The notes under the pieces are model-generated. The model ran no database searches and had not been told where the DNA came from. It worked only from the letters and a program-made list of their open reading frames with translations. From contig JAHWHQ010000049.1 of assembly GCA_019323195.1 (NCBI GenBank), forward strand, positions 1 through 14,474: 14,474 bases of DNA. The letters run 5' to 3'. Positions 1-6,189 of the stretch are shown here, one piece after another. Every line of letters starts with the position of its first letter. Position 1 is the first letter of the stretch. The position numbers were made by a program, and so were the translations under genes. The stretch comes from Candidatus Woesearchaeota archaeon (GTDB taxonomy: Archaea > Nanobdellota > Nanobdellia > Woesearchaeales > JACPBV01).

Positions 1-1340
1 ATCCACTTCCTACAGCAGACAGACATGAGCCTCCTGTCTGACTCAAAAGGCCGCACCTCTCTAAACCTGCAGCAATCCAGAAGATGCTTATCTTCAAGCC
101 TGCCTTTCCTTCCAAGGACTATAAGCGAACCCTCTGTAGGATCTCCTATTACACCGTATTTTTTTCCGTTTTTCTGCAGCTTTGCATTATTGCACAGGTA
201 GCCTATCCTGAGCAGCAGCTCCAGCTGCCTGGGGTTTACAGGCTTTCCGGCAGCAGAGAAGTTTCCTTTTGGATCATAGCCTGAGCCTGAGACATTGATG
301 ACCTCATCATTGGCAAAAAGATGGGTTATGGTCATCTGGTTCTGGGTTATTGTGCCGGTCTTGTCTGAGCAGATGATAGTCGCTGCACCTAAGCTTTCTG
401 CAGCAGGAAGCTCTTTTACGAGCATGTTCTTTTTTGCAAGCTTTTTTGTGCCTACGGATAAGCCGACAGTAACGACAAGCGGAAGGGAGTTTGGGATGGT
501 GGAGACGGTCAGGGCAAGGGCAAAAAGAAGCATCCTGACAAAAGGCGTTCCCTGCAGGATGCCTGACACCAATACGATTATGATAAGGATAACTGTTATT
601 ATGCCTATCTGCTTCGCCAGCTGGGCAAATTTAAGCTGCAGGGGCGTCTGGACCTCTTTTGTCTCCTGCAATGATCCTGCTATCTTACCGAACTCTGTCC
701 TCATGCCTGTCCCCGTAACAATACTTCTCCCTTTGCCGTATGTCACGATAGTGTCCATAAATGCCATATTCTCCTGGTCTGCGACAGATATCCCTTTCTT
801 TAAGGGCTCGATAAACTTCTTTGAAGGGATTGATTCGCCTGTAAGGGATGCCTCGTCGATCTGCAGGCTGGACAGCTCTATAAGGCGGGAGTCTGCAGCA
901 ACAATGTCGCCTGCCTCGAGGAGAAGGATATCGCCAGGCACGACCTCTTTGGAAGGGATTCTTACCTGTTTCCCGTCTCTCATGACCCTTGCTGTTGGAG
1001 CTGATATCTTCTGCAGCGCCTCGATGGCCTTCTCTGCCCTGTATTCCTGTATAAAGCCAAGTATGGCATTCAAGAGAAGGATGCAGAATATCGCTATGGA
1101 CTCGAGCTTTTCCCCTATGAACAGGGAAAGGACCCCTGCAAATATTAAGAGTAAGAGCAGGGCGTTCTTGAACTGGTTTATGAATATCACAAGAGAAGGC
1201 GTCCTTTTTCCCTTTTCAAGCTCATTATAGCCGAACTTTTCGAGCCTTTTCTTTGCCTCTTTATCTGTAAGGCCTTTTTCTGAGGCGTCAAGCAGTTTCA
1301 GGACATCTTTTACTGTTAAAGCATGGTAGTTTTCAGCCAT
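1..1340 (-). CDS. P2-type-like cation-transporting P-type ATPase (N-terminal part, runs off window)
   Basis: This is a membrane pump that couples ATP hydrolysis to cation transport. The reverse-strand frame starts at ATG 1338-1340 and stays open to base 1, giving about 446 residues, so the C-terminal half (rest of the P domain and TM5-10) lies outside. Visible in order: an N-terminal cation-ATPase domain (residues 6-41), TM1-TM2 (about 60-97), an actuator domain with TGES at 167-170, TM3-TM4 (about 241-300), the phosphorylation motif CSDKTGT with the acceptor Asp at 326, and the start of the nucleotide-binding domain with GDPTEG near 397 and a PFESDRR motif near the edge. The motif set is that of P2 ATPases (SERCA, Na/K, PMR1-like). 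The odd point is TM4, which reads PNSLP (283-287) where P2 pumps normally have PEGLP, so the usual cation-binding Glu is Asn. The transported ion cannot be named. The start lies one base after the stop of the AbrB-like gene, so the two are probably co-transcribed. Confidence 0.95.
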   Translation of the reverse strand, partial: MAENYHALTVKDVLKLLDASEKGLTDKEAKKRLEKFGYNELEKGKRTPSLVIFINQFKNALLLLLIFAGVLSLFIGEKLESIAIFCILLLNAILGFIQEYRAEKAIEALQKISAPTARVMRDGKQVRIPSKEVVPGDILLLEAGDIVAADSRLIELSSLQIDEASLTGESIPSKKFIEPLKKGISVADQENMAFMDTIVTYGKGRSIVTGTGMRTEFGKIAGSLQETKEVQTPLQLKFAQLAKQIGIITVILIIIVLVSGILQGTPFVRMLLFALALTVSTIPNSLPLVVTVGLSVGTKKLAKKNMLVKELPAAESLGAATIICSDKTGTITQNQMTITHLFANDEVINVSGSGYDPKGNFSAAGKPVNPRQLELLLRIGYLCNNAKLQKNGKKYGVIGDPTEGSLIVLGRKGRLEDKHLLDCCRFREVRPFESDRRLMSVCCRKW

Positions 1341-1341
1341 T

Positions 1342-1545
1342 TTATTCCTCACTTACCTTATGTTCAATAGTCCCCTTTTTAACTTCTTCGAATTTGATGA
1401 ACCATTTATTAGCCTGCGGGTCTAATGAGAACACTATATTATGTTTCTTACCCTTATCAAGGGCAAAAAGAAGAGGCATAGGAATAGTGGTCTCAAAGCT
1501 GGAGCCCCTCTTGTAGAGCTTTCTTCTGAATTCTGCTGCAGGCAT
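1342..1545 (-). CDS. small AbrB/SpoVT-like protein, probable DNA-binding regulator
   Basis: A 67-residue protein with a short N-terminal strand region (RKLYKRGSSFETTIP, about residues 8-22) followed by LL and a beta-rich half. This resembles the swapped-hairpin AbrB/MazE-type DNA-binding fold, in which a basic strand, a T-x-P turn and a helix start appear in the same order. The family assignment rests on pattern only. It ends one base before the ATPase start, and an AT-rich TATA-like element lies about 50 bases upstream, so it is probably the first gene of a two-gene unit with the pump and may regulate it. There is no partner toxin gene beside it, which argues against a toxin-antitoxin pair. 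Alternative: a small non-regulatory beta-barrel protein. Confidence 0.75.
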   Translation of the reverse strand: MPAAEFRRKLYKRGSSFETTIPMPLLFALDKGKKHNIVFSLDPQANKWFIKFEEVKKGTIEHKVSEE

Positions 1546-1590
1546 TTTTTAATACTTATTATTTTACTTACTATAGTATTAATATTTATA

Positions 1591-1602
1591 CTTATATTTA
1601 AA
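1591..1602 (-). promoter_or_regulatory. putative archaeal TATA box for the AbrB-like/ATPase unit
   Basis: Read on the minus strand this is TTTAAATATAAG, followed by more A/T to the ATG at 1545. A start of transcription about 25 bases downstream would leave a leader of roughly 20-25 bases. The surrounding sequence is very AT-rich, so the exact box is uncertain. Confidence 0.45.
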
Positions 1603-1628
1603 GGTTTGGGTTTTGGTGAGCCTATCAG

Positions 1629-1659
1629 AAAAACAGCTGATTTATTTTAAGGTTAAAAA
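1629..1659 (-). terminator. T-rich stretches, possible archaeal terminator after the 139-residue gene
   Basis: On the minus strand two runs of five T (1655-1659 and 1629-1633) follow the stop at 1673-1675. The second lies inside a short dyad (ATCAG/CTGAT). Archaeal RNA polymerase terminates at T-tracts without needing a hairpin. The assignment is by position only. Confidence 0.3.
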
Positions 1660-1672
1660 CTTGTCTGGAGAA

Positions 1673-2092
1673 TCACCATCCTCTTTGTGCCCTTGTTGAA
1701 ATTCTCCTCCTGTATCTTGGGTCTATTATGCCAGAAGAGCCATATACACAAACCCTGACATGATCCCCTATCTCAAAAGGAGCGTTTTCATAAGGCAATC
1801 TGTCCTTTTCATCATAGATTTGGGATTTAGATTGGTTTACTTTCCCTAAGTTCTCCATGACGGGCGAGCCTACTCTGAATCTACCGTTTTTATCCCTTAC
1901 ATCAATTATATACCTACAGTAAGACATAAAACTGCTCTTGTTACCCTTTGAAAAAAAAGGGAACCTTGAATAAGTCTCCTCTGCCCATATTTCTCTGGCC
2001 GTTACAAGCCCCTCAATCTCCTCCAGGGCTAAGTTCTTATAGGTCTCCTTAATTTTTTTCCCTGCCTCTTTTATTATATCTTTCAGGCTCAT
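1673..2092 (-). CDS. uncharacterised protein, 139 residues, helical N-terminus and beta-type C-terminus
   Basis: I do not recognise this family. The frame can be extended upstream to 2254, but those extra 54 residues overlap the 3' end of rpl11 and are its low-complexity Arg/Gln-rich shadow. I chose the ATG at 2090-2092 (MSLKDIIKEAGKK), which leaves an 85-base gap after rpl11 holding a T-tract and a TATA-like element. Residues 1-45 look amphipathic and helical and are Lys/Glu-rich. The middle has aromatic and Ser-rich segments. The last 35 residues (EIGDHVRVCVYGSSG, then RYRRRIS) read like a small beta-barrel with a very basic end, which could bind nucleic acid. There is no signal peptide or membrane segment. 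It sits where L1 would often follow L11 but has no resemblance to L1. Confidence 0.7.
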   Translation of the reverse strand: MSLKDIIKEAGKKIKETYKNLALEEIEGLVTAREIWAEETYSRFPFFSKGNKSSFMSYCRYIIDVRDKNGRFRVGSPVMENLGKVNQSKSQIYDEKDRLPYENAPFEIGDHVRVCVYGSSGIIDPRYRRRISTRAQRGW

Positions 2093-2120
2093 TTTCACAT
2101 ATATTCCATAAATATAAGAA

Positions 2121-2130
2121 GTTATAATAT
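2121..2130 (-). promoter_or_regulatory. putative TATA box for the 139-residue gene
   Basis: On the minus strand this reads ATATTATAAC, 29-38 bases ahead of the chosen ATG. That is the spacing expected for a near-leaderless archaeal transcript, and it supports the internal start over the long upstream extension. A second AT-rich run nearer the ATG (2105-2117) is too close to act as the box. Confidence 0.4.
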
Positions 2131-2164
2131 CCCCTATATCCAGTAACTTGCTGAATAAAGACCT

Positions 2165-2172
2165 AAAAAGAA
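2165..2172 (-). terminator. T-tract just after rpl11, possible terminator
   Basis: On the minus strand TTCTTTTT begins 5 bases after the rpl11 stop codon, as expected of an archaeal intrinsic terminator. There is no stem-loop. Confidence 0.35.
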
Positions 2173-2177
2173 TATCC

Positions 2178-2975
2178 TTACTTCTTCTTCTCTTCCTTCT
2201 TCTTCTCTGCTGGCGCTGCTGCCTTGGCGCCTTTGGCTGCTCCTGCCCCAGCACCTGCCTTGGCGCCTGCTGCTGCAGGCTCTTCTGCCGGAAGAAGCTC
2301 TTTTATGATGGCATCAGGGATCTCAGCCTCCTTCAGCTTTGCCTTTACAGCTCCCCTTTCCTTGCCTGCCATAGCGCCTATTATCTCCTTGGCCTTTGCC
2401 TCAAGCTCTGCCCTTCTCTTTTCCATGTCTTCTGCAAGCTTCTTCTTCTCTGCATCCAGCTTTGCCTTTTCCTCAGAGCTAAGCTCTGTCTTCCCTGACT
2501 TTATCTCCTGGTCAAACTTTCCCTCGTTAACATCCTTTATCGCCTCTGACGCGGGCTTTCCCTCTACAAGTATGCCCATCGAATTGCACGTCCCTATTAT
2601 CTCCTTTACCTTTTCCTTTAATGTCTTGCCAAGAAGCGCTGATTCCTTCATCTTCGCTATCTTGATGACCTGCTCGATAAGAACGTCAGCAACCTTGTCC
2701 TTCAATGCGTTAGAAGAGCCTTTCTGTATGCCTGCCTCCTTCTTCAGCAGCTGTGAAGTAGGGGGAGTCCCTACAGTAATATCAAAACCCTTGGATTCCT
2801 TATCCACTATGACCTTTACAGGAACCTTCATCCCTGCGAATGCCTTGGTCTTCTCATTGATCTTAGCTACAACCTGGCCTATATTGACGCCTAAAGGGCC
2901 AAGCTGCGGACCTAAGGGAGGTGCAGCTGTAGCTTTTCCTCCCTCTACTAAGACCTCAATAGTATCTTTTGACAT
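2178..2975 (-). CDS. rpl11: 50S ribosomal protein L11 (uL11) with long C-terminal extension
   Basis: uL11 binds the GTPase-associated centre of 23S rRNA and anchors the L10/L12 stalk. Residues 1-158 are a full archaeal L11: the Gly/Pro-rich segment PPLGPQLGPLGVNIGQVV (19-36), GFDITVGTPPTSQLLKKEAG (63-82), and the rRNA-binding C-domain ending near the SMGILVEGKPA segment (132-142). About 107 further residues follow: a charged, probable coiled coil (about 166-206), a short helix ending EIPDAIIKELLP (218-229), an Ala/Gly/Lys linker (231-256) and a Lys/Glu tail ending EEKKK. Typical archaeal L11 is about 160 residues, so the protein is roughly 1.65 times the usual length. The linker-plus-charged-tail style resembles that of stalk protein L12, though no homology is claimed. 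The gene lies 41 bases after spt5 and has its own TATA box. The neighbouring L1-P0-L12 genes are absent here. Confidence 0.97.
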   Translation of the reverse strand: MSKDTIEVLVEGGKATAAPPLGPQLGPLGVNIGQVVAKINEKTKAFAGMKVPVKVIVDKESKGFDITVGTPPTSQLLKKEAGIQKGSSNALKDKVADVLIEQVIKIAKMKESALLGKTLKEKVKEIIGTCNSMGILVEGKPASEAIKDVNEGKFDQEIKSGKTELSSEEKAKLDAEKKKLAEDMEKRRAELEAKAKEIIGAMAGKERGAVKAKLKEAEIPDAIIKELLPAEEPAAAGAKAGAGAGAAKGAKAAAPAEKKKEEKKK

Positions 2976-3000
2976 TTTCAGATTAAAAGAAGTGCCGTTT

Positions 3001-3014
3001 TATTTATAAATATT
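3001..3014 (-). promoter_or_regulatory. TATA box for rpl11
   Basis: The minus strand reads AATATTTATAAATA, centred about 32 bases upstream of the rpl11 ATG (2973-2975). It begins two bases after the spt5 stop (3017-3019). The expected transcript start is a few bases before the ATG, giving a near-leaderless mRNA. This would let L11 be expressed separately from the ftsZ-secE-spt5 transcript. Confidence 0.65.
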
Positions 3015-3016
3015 AC

Positions 3017-3499
3017 CTATTCATCCTCGCCATCATCCCTTCTTATCACTTTTACTGCGTCAAGCCTTAAGGTTATAGGGATCTGCACTGCTGCCTGCAG
3101 CAGCTCGACAACAACCTCTTCCTTCTGCCGGTCTATCCTTGTGACCTTGGCATTTTCCCTCTTGAAAGGGCCTGAGATAATCTCGACAATATCATTCTTC
3201 TTGATGTTTACCTCTTTCTTCACCTGCTCGAGCATGTGCTCTATCTCCCTGTACTCGACAGGCTTTGCCAGTATGCCCCTTGCATAGGGGACATTAAAGG
3301 CTGCCTGCTCCGCGTCTGTCCTTGAGCCTGCCTCTACAAAGATATAGCCCCTCATGCCGTGCGGCCTTATTACAGAATATACCTCTAATTTCTTGTTTTT
3401 AGCATTAGCTGTGACAAAATCCATAACCTGGTCTTCCCTGTTAGCTGTAACCCTTAAAGGGTAGATGACCTCATTTTCACGGTTGTTTTTTTCTTCCAT
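3017..3499 (-). CDS. spt5: transcription elongation factor Spt5 (archaeal NusG)
   Basis: Spt5 binds the RNA polymerase clamp, raises processivity and helps couple transcription to translation. The 160-residue length is close to normal for archaea. The NGN domain covers about residues 11-92, with the aromatic/Gly strand segment HGMRGYIFVEA at 47-57. The KOW domain covers about 98-155, with the typical turn around IVEIISGPFKRENAKVTRID (104-123). The C-terminal tail is acidic (DDGEDE). It lies 21 bases after secE in the order secE-spt5-rpl11, as is common in archaea and matching bacterial secE-nusG-rplK. In archaea Spt5 usually pairs with Spt4, which is not encoded in this window. Confidence 0.97.
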   Translation of the reverse strand: MEEKNNRENEVIYPLRVTANREDQVMDFVTANAKNKKLEVYSVIRPHGMRGYIFVEAGSRTDAEQAAFNVPYARGILAKPVEYREIEHMLEQVKKEVNIKKNDIVEIISGPFKRENAKVTRIDRQKEEVVVELLQAAVQIPITLRLDAVKVIRRDDGEDE

Positions 3500-3520
3500 T
3501 TTTGGCAGTTTTTCCTCATC

Positions 3521-3709
3521 TCATTTGAAAAATAATATATTGACCATCTGTATGATAAAGCCTATAAGGCCTATGGCCGCCATGCCCAATGCAGAGGCCT
3601 TCACTATTGTGATGAACTCTGCCTTGTCAGGCTTCTTTGTTACCCTAAGCACCCTTTTGCTCTCGTTGATAAATCCCTTGAATTTAAGCGTGATAGAATG
3701 AATGTCCAT
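3521..3709 (-). CDS. secE: preprotein translocase subunit SecE (Sec61 gamma)
   Basis: A 62-residue single-span SecE. An amphipathic N-terminal helix with basic residues (about 5-33, including ESKRVLRVTKKPDK) lies along the membrane surface and clamps SecY, followed by one transmembrane helix (about 36-60). The short form is typical of archaea. I chose the ATG at 3707-3709, one base after the ftsZ stop (TAA A ATG). An upstream in-frame ATG at 3719-3721 would add four residues but start inside ftsZ. SecE works with SecY and Sec-beta, which are not in this window. The giant secreted protein on the other strand, with its signal peptide, is a likely client of this channel. Confidence 0.93.
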   Translation of the reverse strand: MDIHSITLKFKGFINESKRVLRVTKKPDKAEFITIVKASALGMAAIGLIGFIIQMVNILFFK

Positions 3710-3710
3710 T

Positions 3711-4841
3711 TTAGTCAACAAAGTCTATGCCAAGCTCTTTCTCAATCTCCTTTTTCTTCTTGTTTGTAAGCGTAACATCCCCGCCGAATATCTGGGATGA
3801 TTTCACCCCTGTCACTATAAGCATGGTCCTTATCGTCTTCTTGAGGTCCTTGTATATCTGCGCGCCCCATATTATCTTTGCATCGTTGTTAAGCTGCTCT
3901 GACACTGCCTCGACAACCTTTCTCGCCTCGTCCAGTGTCATGTCCTCACCGCCGGATACGTTGATAAGCGCGCCGTTAGCGCCTGCAATGTCAGCGTCCA
4001 GCAAAGGGTTGTTGATCGCCTTTTCAACAGCCTCTACTGCCCTGTTCTCTGAATCTGACTCGCCAACGCCTATCAATGCAACCCCGCCGCCTTTCATGAC
4101 AGCCCTTATGTCTGCAAAGTCAAGGTTTACAAGGCCGGCAGATGTAACAAGCTCTGCAATGCCCTTGACAGCGTTTGTCAGTATCTCGTCTGCAACCTTA
4201 AATGCAGTATGCAGCGGCAGGTCAGGGGCAAGCTCCAGTAGCTTATCATTAGGTATTACTATCAAGGTATCAAGCACCTGCTCCATCTTCTCAAGGCCAG
4301 CGACGGCATTCTCATACCTCCTGTGGCCTTCCATGGCAAAAGGAAGGGTGACTATGCCGACTGTCAGGGCCCCTATCTTTTTTGCTATCTCTGCAATCAC
4401 AGGGGCAGAGCCAGTGCCTGTGCCGCCTCCAAGACCGCATGTTATAAAGACCATGTCTGAATGCTCTAATGCCTTCTTGATCTCCTGCTCCTGCTCATGG
4501 GCTGCCTCCTCGCCAAGCTTAGGATTAGAGCCAGCGCCCATGCCTCTTGTGATCTCCCTTCCTATAAGAATCTTCTTGTCAGCTGTGGTGTAGAGCAGAT
4601 CCTGGGCATCTGTATTGACTGCTATGGATTCAGAGCCTTTTATCCCTACCTCTGATATCCTGTTTATGGTATTATTGCCGCCTCCGCCTGCCCCGATGAC
4701 CTTTATAGTGGCCTTCTGCTGGGAAAGGAATGCCTCCAGCTCAGCATCTATGGAATTTGATGCATAAGGCTTACTGCCCTGTTCCGGCTGGGAGAATTCC
4801 TTATTCGAGAGGTCTGTTGCTTCCCTGATAAATGATTCCAC
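3711..4841 (-). CDS. ftsZ: cell division GTPase FtsZ (archaeal)
   Basis: FtsZ is a tubulin-like GTPase that polymerises into the division ring. The 376 residues hold a flexible N-terminus (1-43), the nucleotide-binding core beginning IKVIGAGGGGNNTINR (46-61), the tubulin signature GGGTGTGS (138-145), NTDAQDL (76-82), the T7 catalytic loop NLDFADIRAVM (239-249; Asp241 and Asp244 are the catalytic candidates) and a C-terminal domain ending in a short tail, ELGIDFVD. All catalytic motifs are intact. The start codon is GTG at 4839-4841, supported by a Shine-Dalgarno-like GGTGGG about 8 bases upstream that lies within the end of the FKBP gene. The gap to the FKBP stop is two bases, and secE follows one base after the ftsZ stop, so these are co-transcribed. 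Confidence 0.98.
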   Translation of the reverse strand: MESFIREATDLSNKEFSQPEQGSKPYASNSIDAELEAFLSQQKATIKVIGAGGGGNNTINRISEVGIKGSESIAVNTDAQDLLYTTADKKILIGREITRGMGAGSNPKLGEEAAHEQEQEIKKALEHSDMVFITCGLGGGTGTGSAPVIAEIAKKIGALTVGIVTLPFAMEGHRRYENAVAGLEKMEQVLDTLIVIPNDKLLELAPDLPLHTAFKVADEILTNAVKGIAELVTSAGLVNLDFADIRAVMKGGGVALIGVGESDSENRAVEAVEKAINNPLLDADIAGANGALINVSGGEDMTLDEARKVVEAVSEQLNNDAKIIWGAQIYKDLKKTIRTMLIVTGVKSSQIFGGDVTLTNKKKKEIEKELGIDFVD

Positions 4842-4843
4842 TT

Positions 4844-5536
4844 TTACCCACCTTCTGCTTTCTTAGCAGGCTCACTTATATTTAAATTTTCTGATTTTAG
4901 AATAGTGATTTCCTTAAGGCCCGGGATAAGCTCTTTTATCTTATCCTTCAGCTGGCCGTGTATCTCTTTCGGTATCTCCTGTTTTGTCTTCATGGATGCC
5001 TTTTTTTCCTTTATGTCTATCTCAGCATCATTTATGCCGAGGGTCATCTTTAAGATTGAAGATATTTTCTCCTTATCATCCTTTATTACCCTGTTTACCT
5101 TTATGCTGTAGACAAGGTCCTTGCCGCTCAACGGATGGTTGAAGTCCACCAATGTCCTTCCCCCTGAGACGGTCTTTATAAGCCCTGTCATGCCGTCTAT
5201 GTTGACCTGCATGCCCGGCATGGGCTGGATGTTCTCCTTCCTGAACCTTGAGGTAGGCACAAGCTGTATAAGCTTGGCGCTCTTCTTGCCGTAGGCCTCT
5301 TCAGGGCTGATCTCTATGATGTATTCTTTTTCCAGATCTTTTCCTACCAGGGCCTTGTCCAGGCCTTTTATCACCTGGCCCTGGCCGACGCAGACAGTTA
5401 TAGGCCTGTATTCTGCCTTCTCATCGAACAGCTCGTTGTCCTTTGCTGTCTTCTCGTCTGTCGTGTCGAACACTATGTTATCTTCCTTTAACTTGCCTGT
5501 GTATTCAAGCTCGATAAAGTCCTTTTCTTTTATCAT
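4844..5536 (-). CDS. FKBP-type peptidyl-prolyl isomerase, long archaeal SlyD-like form
   Basis: This enzyme catalyses cis-trans isomerisation of prolyl bonds and acts as a cytosolic folding helper. At 230 residues it matches the long archaeal FKBPs. The FKBP domain is split: residues 1-85 carry FDTT (23-26), VIKGLDKAL (55-63) and PEEAYG (78-83), an insert-in-flap chaperone domain covers about 86-128, and the FKBP strand returns with VDFNHPLSGKDLVY (130-143). A further domain of about 75 residues, Lys/Glu-rich and probably alpha/beta, ends near 215. There is no signal peptide. It is the first gene of a tight cluster, two bases before ftsZ. The His/Cys-rich metal-binding tail of E. coli SlyD is absent. 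Confidence 0.95.
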   Translation of the reverse strand: MIKEKDFIELEYTGKLKEDNIVFDTTDEKTAKDNELFDEKAEYRPITVCVGQGQVIKGLDKALVGKDLEKEYIIEISPEEAYGKKSAKLIQLVPTSRFRKENIQPMPGMQVNIDGMTGLIKTVSGGRTLVDFNHPLSGKDLVYSIKVNRVIKDDKEKISSILKMTLGINDAEIDIKEKKASMKTKQEIPKEIHGQLKDKIKELIPGLKEITILKSENLNISEPAKKAEGG

Positions 5537-5616
5537 GATAAGATTATTCTCCGAAAAAAGTTTATTTCTACCACAAAATGAAGATGTGAAGAAATAATGC
5601 TGTTTAGAATAGAGAG

Positions 5617-5629
5617 GTTATTTATAAAG
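5617..5629 (-). promoter_or_regulatory. TATA box for the FKBP-ftsZ-secE-spt5 operon
   Basis: The minus strand reads CTTTATAAATAAC, a strong archaeal TATA element. Transcription would start near 5598, leaving a leader of about 60 bases before the ATG at 5536. No start codon lies in between. A weaker AT-rich element at 5560-5571 could give a leaderless transcript instead. The core TTTATAAA is palindromic, but no plus-strand gene follows it. Confidence 0.5.
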
Positions 5630-5674
5630 TTATCGATTCGGGAGAGGGGAAACATCAGAGGATGGAAATTGCCT

Positions 5675-5995
5675 TCAGGAATGATCATACCTCTCTGCCA
5701 GCAATTCTACTGTCCTGCCAAGGGCAGAATTGCGAACAAGGTCAGAAACAGGACCTGAAGGGCATCTTTGATATGCTTTGGCAAGCCTGTTGATGGTAAC
5801 TAAACGGTATAAATAGTATTCATGAAATACTGCTGCTTTTAAGGTTTCAAGTATGGAACCAGTCTCCCTGTATTTGTCTGTAACAATACCCTTAATAACC
5901 TGCCAGTCCTTTCTTGGCGTAAAATCTTTAGTTAATTCCGCTAAATCTGCCAGCTGCTCTGGTGTTGTATCCCTAAGTCTAAAGTTAAGGTCCAT
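5675..5995 (-). CDS. uncharacterised helical protein, 106 residues
   Basis: I do not recognise this family. The protein looks soluble and all-helical: residues 10-28 (TTPEQLADLAELTKDF) and 48-75 form amphipathic helices, with a Tyr-rich segment HEYYLYRLVTINRLAKAY at about 58-75 and a final helix (about 82-102). There is no signal peptide, no membrane span and no Cys cluster. The ATG at 5993-5995 is supported by a TATA box 27-36 bases upstream. It is separated from the FKBP operon by about 140 bases containing that operon's promoter, so it is probably its own transcript. Function unknown. Confidence 0.7.
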   Translation of the reverse strand: MDLNFRLRDTTPEQLADLAELTKDFTPRKDWQVIKGIVTDKYRETGSILETLKAAVFHEYYLYRLVTINRLAKAYQRCPSGPVSDLVRNSALGRTVELLAERYDHS

Positions 5996-6021
5996 CTTTT
6001 AGCTGTTAAGAAAGGAGCAGT

Positions 6022-6031
6022 ATTATTTAAG
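6022..6031 (-). promoter_or_regulatory. TATA box for the 106-residue gene
   Basis: The minus strand reads CTTAAATAAT, 27-36 bases ahead of the ATG at 5995, which is the right spacing for a near-leaderless archaeal mRNA. It overlaps the proposed GTG start of the divergent plus-strand small ORF. Confidence 0.55.
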
Positions 6032-6189
6032 TGTTTTGGACTATTCTGGCGCTCATTTTCTTAGTTGTATTCGTTGGTGTACTAATCTATTTGGATATAG
6101 ATTATCCTTATGTTTATGGTTTTTTTGGTATTCTAGTTTTCATTTATTATAAAATCACTCATACTCCAAAAGAAAGACAATTTTTCTAA
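6031..6189 (+). CDS. probable small two-helix membrane protein, 52 codons
   Basis: A plus-strand frame with a GTG start and a TAA stop at 6187-6189. It encodes a short hydrophobic protein: FWTILALIFLVVFVGVLIYL (residues 2-21) is a clear transmembrane helix, a short DIDYP turn follows, residues 28-42 (VYGFFGILVFIYY) form a second helix, and a charged tail, KITHTPKERQFF, ends it. A stop codon lies immediately upstream in frame, so GTG is the only useful start. A purine-rich AAAGGAG (6011-6017) lies 13 bases before it, farther than usual. The hydrophobic pattern and charged tail look like real coding sequence. Against it: the non-ATG start, the long Shine-Dalgarno spacing and the lack of a clear plus-strand TATA box. 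No family recognised. Confidence 0.5.
   Translation: MFWTILALIFLVVFVGVLIYLDIDYPYVYGFFGILVFIYYKITHTPKERQFF

Noticed and set aside
295..1230. Plus-strand 311-codon open frame
   Set aside because: It is the complement of the P-type ATPase, whose motifs TGES, DKTGT and GDPTEG are read on the minus strand. The plus product has no recognisable domain.
2093..2254. N-terminal extension of the 139-residue protein
   Set aside because: It lies over the rpl11 3' end, is a Gln/Arg low-complexity shadow, and crosses the likely promoter. The internal ATG at 2092 fits better.
2224..3009. Plus-strand Ser/Ala/Phe-rich 261-codon frame (also 2148-2498)
   Set aside because: These are shadows of rpl11, caused by its biased Lys/Glu/Ala codons.
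3710..3721. Earlier SecE start giving four more residues
   Set aside because: It starts inside ftsZ. The ATG one base after the ftsZ stop matches the tight junction style of this operon.
3727..4593. Plus-strand 288-codon frame
   Set aside because: It is the complement of ftsZ, which is unambiguous on the minus strand.
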